A stretch of 64,000 bases of DNA. Origin: Atlantibacter subterraneus. GTDB taxonomy: Bacteria; Pseudomonadota; Gammaproteobacteria; Enterobacterales; Enterobacteriaceae. This document shows positions 61,976 through 64,000 of the stretch, piece after piece. The stretch lies in assembly GCF_027853245.1 (NCBI RefSeq), contig NZ_JAPTZM010000003.1. One strand, written 5' to 3'. The position numbers were made by a program, and so were the translations under genes. Within the stretch, counting starts at the first letter, position 1. The number at the start of each line of letters is the position of its first letter. The notes beneath the pieces are model-generated. The model was not told the origin of the DNA. It made no database searches and saw nothing but the letters and a program-made list of their open reading frames with translations.

Positions 61976-63826
61976 ATGGCCTTATTACAAATTAGCGAGC
62001 CTGGGCTGAGCGCCGCGCCGCACCAGCGCAGACTGGCGGCAGGCATCGACCTGGGCACCACCAATTCCCTGGTCGCCACCGTGCGCAGCGGGCAGGCGGA
62101 AACCCTGCCGGACCACGAAGGGCGTCACCTGCTGCCGTCCGTGGTGAACTATCAGGCGTCGGGCCAGACGATTGGCTTTGACGCGCGCGCCATGGCGGCC
62201 GCCGATCCGGTGAATACCATCAGCTCGGTAAAACGCCTGATGGGCCGCTCTCTTGCCGATATCCAGGCGCGTTACCCCCATCTTCCGTACAATTTGCAGC
62301 CCAGCGCCAACGGCCTGCCGCAAATTGATACCCCGGCGGGTCTGCTGAACCCGATCCGCGTCTCCGCCGATATCCTGAAAGCGCTGGCCGCACGCGCCAG
62401 TGAAGCGCTGGCAGGCGATCTGGACGGCGTGGTGATCACCGTTCCGGCTTACTTTGACGACGCCCAGCGTCAGGGCACCAAAGACGCCGCGCGTCTGGCG
62501 GGTCTGCACGTGCTGCGTCTGCTGAATGAGCCGACCGCAGCGGCGATTGCTTACGGCCTCGATTCCGGCCAGGAAGGCGTCATCGCTGTGTACGATCTCG
62601 GCGGCGGCACCTTTGATATTTCCGTGCTGCGCCTTAGCCGCGGCGTGTTTGAAGTGCTCTCCACCGGCGGCGATTCCGCGCTGGGCGGCGACGACTTCGA
62701 CCATCTGTTAGCCGACTGGCTGCGCGAGCAGGCGGGCTTCAGCGATCGCAGCGACAACCGTCTGCAACGTGAGCTGCTGGATGCCGCTATCGCCGCCAAA
62801 ATCGCCCTGAGCGATGCCGACAGCGTGGCCGTCAACGTCGGCGGCTGGCAGGGCAACGTGACCCGTGCGCAGTTCGATGCGCTGATCGCGCCGCTGGTCA
62901 AGCGCACTCTGCTGGCCTGCCGCCGCGCCCTGAAAGACGCGGGCGTTGAGGCGAGCGAAGTGTTAGACGTAGTGATGGTTGGCGGATCGACTCGCGTTCC
63001 GCTGGTGCGCGAGCGCGTGGGCGAATTCTTTGGCCGCACGCCGCTGACGTCCATCGACCCGGACAAAGTGGTCGCGATTGGCGCAGCGGTGCAGGCCGAT
63101 ATCCTGGTGGGCAACAAGCCTGACAGCGAAATGCTGCTGCTGGACGTGATCCCGCTGTCGCTGGGCCTGGAAACCATGGGCGGCCTGGTGGAGAAAGTGA
63201 TCCCGCGCAACACCACCATTCCCGTGGCCCGCGCCCAGGAGTTCACCACCTTTAAAGACGGGCAAACCGCCATGTCGATCCACGTGATGCAGGGCGAACG
63301 CGAACTGGTGCAGGATTGCCGTTCGCTGGCGCGCTTCGCGCTGCGCGGTATCCCGGCGATGCCGGCGGGCGGCGCGCATATCCGCGTCACCTTCCAGGTG
63401 GATGCCGACGGTCTGCTCAGCGTCTCCGCGATGGAAAAATCCACCGGCGTGGAAGCCTCGATTCAGGTCAAACCGTCCTACGGGCTGACCGACGATGAAA
63501 TCGCCACCATGATTAAAGATTCAATGAGTTTCGCCGAGCAGGACGTCAAAGCGCGTATGCTGGCGGAACAAAAAGTGGAAGCCGCCCGGGTGCTGGAAAG
63601 CCTCGCGGGCGCGCTGGCGACCGATGCCGCGCTGCTCAGCGCCGCAGAGCGTCAGGTTATCGATGAGGCCGCTGCCGTTCTGGCGCACGCGGCGCAAGGC
63701 GATGACGTTGACGCCATTGAAAACGCGATTAAAAACGTAGATAAACAGACCCAGGAGTTTGCCGCTCGCCGTATGGACGCCTCCGTGCGCCAGGCGCTGA
63801 AAGGCCACTCCGTCGACGAGGTTTAA
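61976..63826 (+). CDS. hscA: Fe-S assembly Hsp70 chaperone HscA
   Basis: A 616-residue Hsp70 homologue, the length of K-12 HscA. It binds the LPPVK motif of IscU and drives cluster transfer by ATP hydrolysis, with HscB. Nucleotide-binding signatures are GIDLGTTNSLVA near residue 22 and VYDLGGGTFDISVL near 205. It follows hscB by 15 bases. Confidence 0.98.
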   Translation: MALLQISEPGLSAAPHQRRLAAGIDLGTTNSLVATVRSGQAETLPDHEGRHLLPSVVNYQASGQTIGFDARAMAAADPVNTISSVKRLMGRSLADIQARYPHLPYNLQPSANGLPQIDTPAGLLNPIRVSADILKALAARASEALAGDLDGVVITVPAYFDDAQRQGTKDAARLAGLHVLRLLNEPTAAAIAYGLDSGQEGVIAVYDLGGGTFDISVLRLSRGVFEVLSTGGDSALGGDDFDHLLADWLREQAGFSDRSDNRLQRELLDAAIAAKIALSDADSVAVNVGGWQGNVTRAQFDALIAPLVKRTLLACRRALKDAGVEASEVLDVVMVGGSTRVPLVRERVGEFFGRTPLTSIDPDKVVAIGAAVQADILVGNKPDSEMLLLDVIPLSLGLETMGGLVEKVIPRNTTIPVARAQEFTTFKDGQTAMSIHVMQGERELVQDCRSLARFALRGIPAMPAGGAHIRVTFQVDADGLLSVSAMEKSTGVEASIQVKPSYGLTDDEIATMIKDSMSFAEQDVKARMLAEQKVEAARVLESLAGALATDAALLSAAERQVIDEAAAVLAHAAQGDDVDAIENAIKNVDKQTQEFAARRMDASVRQALKGHSVDEV

Positions 63827-63827
63827 T

Positions 63828-64000
63828 ATGCCTAAGATTGTTTTTCTGCCTCATCAGGATCTTTGTCCGGATGGCGCAGTTCTGGAAGCGAAGAGCGGTG
63901 AAACTATTCTTGACGTTGCGCTGCGCAACGGCATTGAAATCGAACACGCCTGCGAAAAATCCTGTGCCTGCACTACCTGTCATTGCATCGTGCGTGAAGG
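63828..64000 (+). CDS. fdx: [2Fe-2S] ferredoxin Fdx (5' part)
   Basis: The first 57 codons of isc ferredoxin, cut by the window end. Cys42, Cys48 and Cys51 of the cluster motif CEKSCACTTC are present; the fourth ligand lies beyond the end. It supplies electrons for cluster assembly on IscU. It starts one base after the hscA stop codon. Confidence 0.97.
   Translation, partial: MPKIVFLPHQDLCPDGAVLEAKSGETILDVALRNGIEIEHACEKSCACTTCHCIVRE

Noticed and set aside
1..64000. CRISPR arrays, tRNA genes, insertion sequences or prophage
   Set aside because: No regularly spaced repeats, tRNA-like folds, transposase or integrase frames, or terminal inverted repeats were found.

Overview
The window is a chromosomal segment of a member of the Enterobacteriaceae. 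Almost every protein matches an Escherichia coli K-12 protein in length and motifs, and gene order follows K-12 over two long blocks. Genes absent from K-12 at these places (a DmsC-like anchor, cdsH, the zinc-free L31/L36 pair beside ylaC, a ZevAB-like pair) point to a relative such as Enterobacter, Klebsiella, Kosakonia or Cronobacter. The genus cannot be fixed from sequence reading alone. I see no prophage, insertion sequence, tRNA, rRNA or CRISPR array.

Block 1 (1-49693) corresponds to the K-12 yajL-to-mscK region. It runs: DmsC-like anchor; yajL-panE; yajQ; yajR; the cytochrome bo3 operon cyoABCDE; ampG-yajG; bolA; the proteostasis cluster tig-clpP-clpX-lon-hupB-ppiD; ybaV, fadM, queC, ybaE, cof; cdsH divergent from its likely regulator decR; the ABC exporter mdlAB; the nitrogen pair glnK-amtB behind a sigma54 promoter; tesB, ybaY, atl, the 4.5S RNA gene ffs; an unrecognised two-gene unit (ribbon-helix-helix protein plus partner); ybaA, pdeB, rpmE2-rpmJ2, ylaC; hha-tomB; acrAB divergent from acrR; and mscK.

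Block 2 (49762-64000) corresponds to the K-12 hmp-to-fdx region: hmp divergent from glyA, hcaT, csiE, a zinc/nickel-type transporter pair (zevAB-like), suhB, trmJ, and the iron-sulfur cluster operon iscR-iscS-iscU-iscA-hscB-hscA-fdx, cut by the window end inside fdx.

In K-12 these blocks lie on opposite replichores at nearly equal distance from the terminus. Here they are fused at the mscK-hmp gap (49694-49761), and both keep their orientation relative to replication. That is what an inversion symmetric about the terminus would leave. The gap holds two interleaved terminators that fit the two convergent genes, which argues for an established junction rather than an assembly error.

Regulatory sites readable directly include a perfect PdhR-type box upstream of cyo, heat-shock promoters for clpP and lon, sigma54 and NtrC-type sites for glnK, a 9-of-10 palindrome between cdsH and decR, an AcrR operator, an NsrR-type box for hmp, a PurR-type box for glyA, a Zur-type repeat for rpmE2, and tandem IscR type 1 sites for iscR. 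The least explained parts are the 35764-36230 gene pair with the structured stretch after it, and the ylaC-hha gap, where K-12 has maa.
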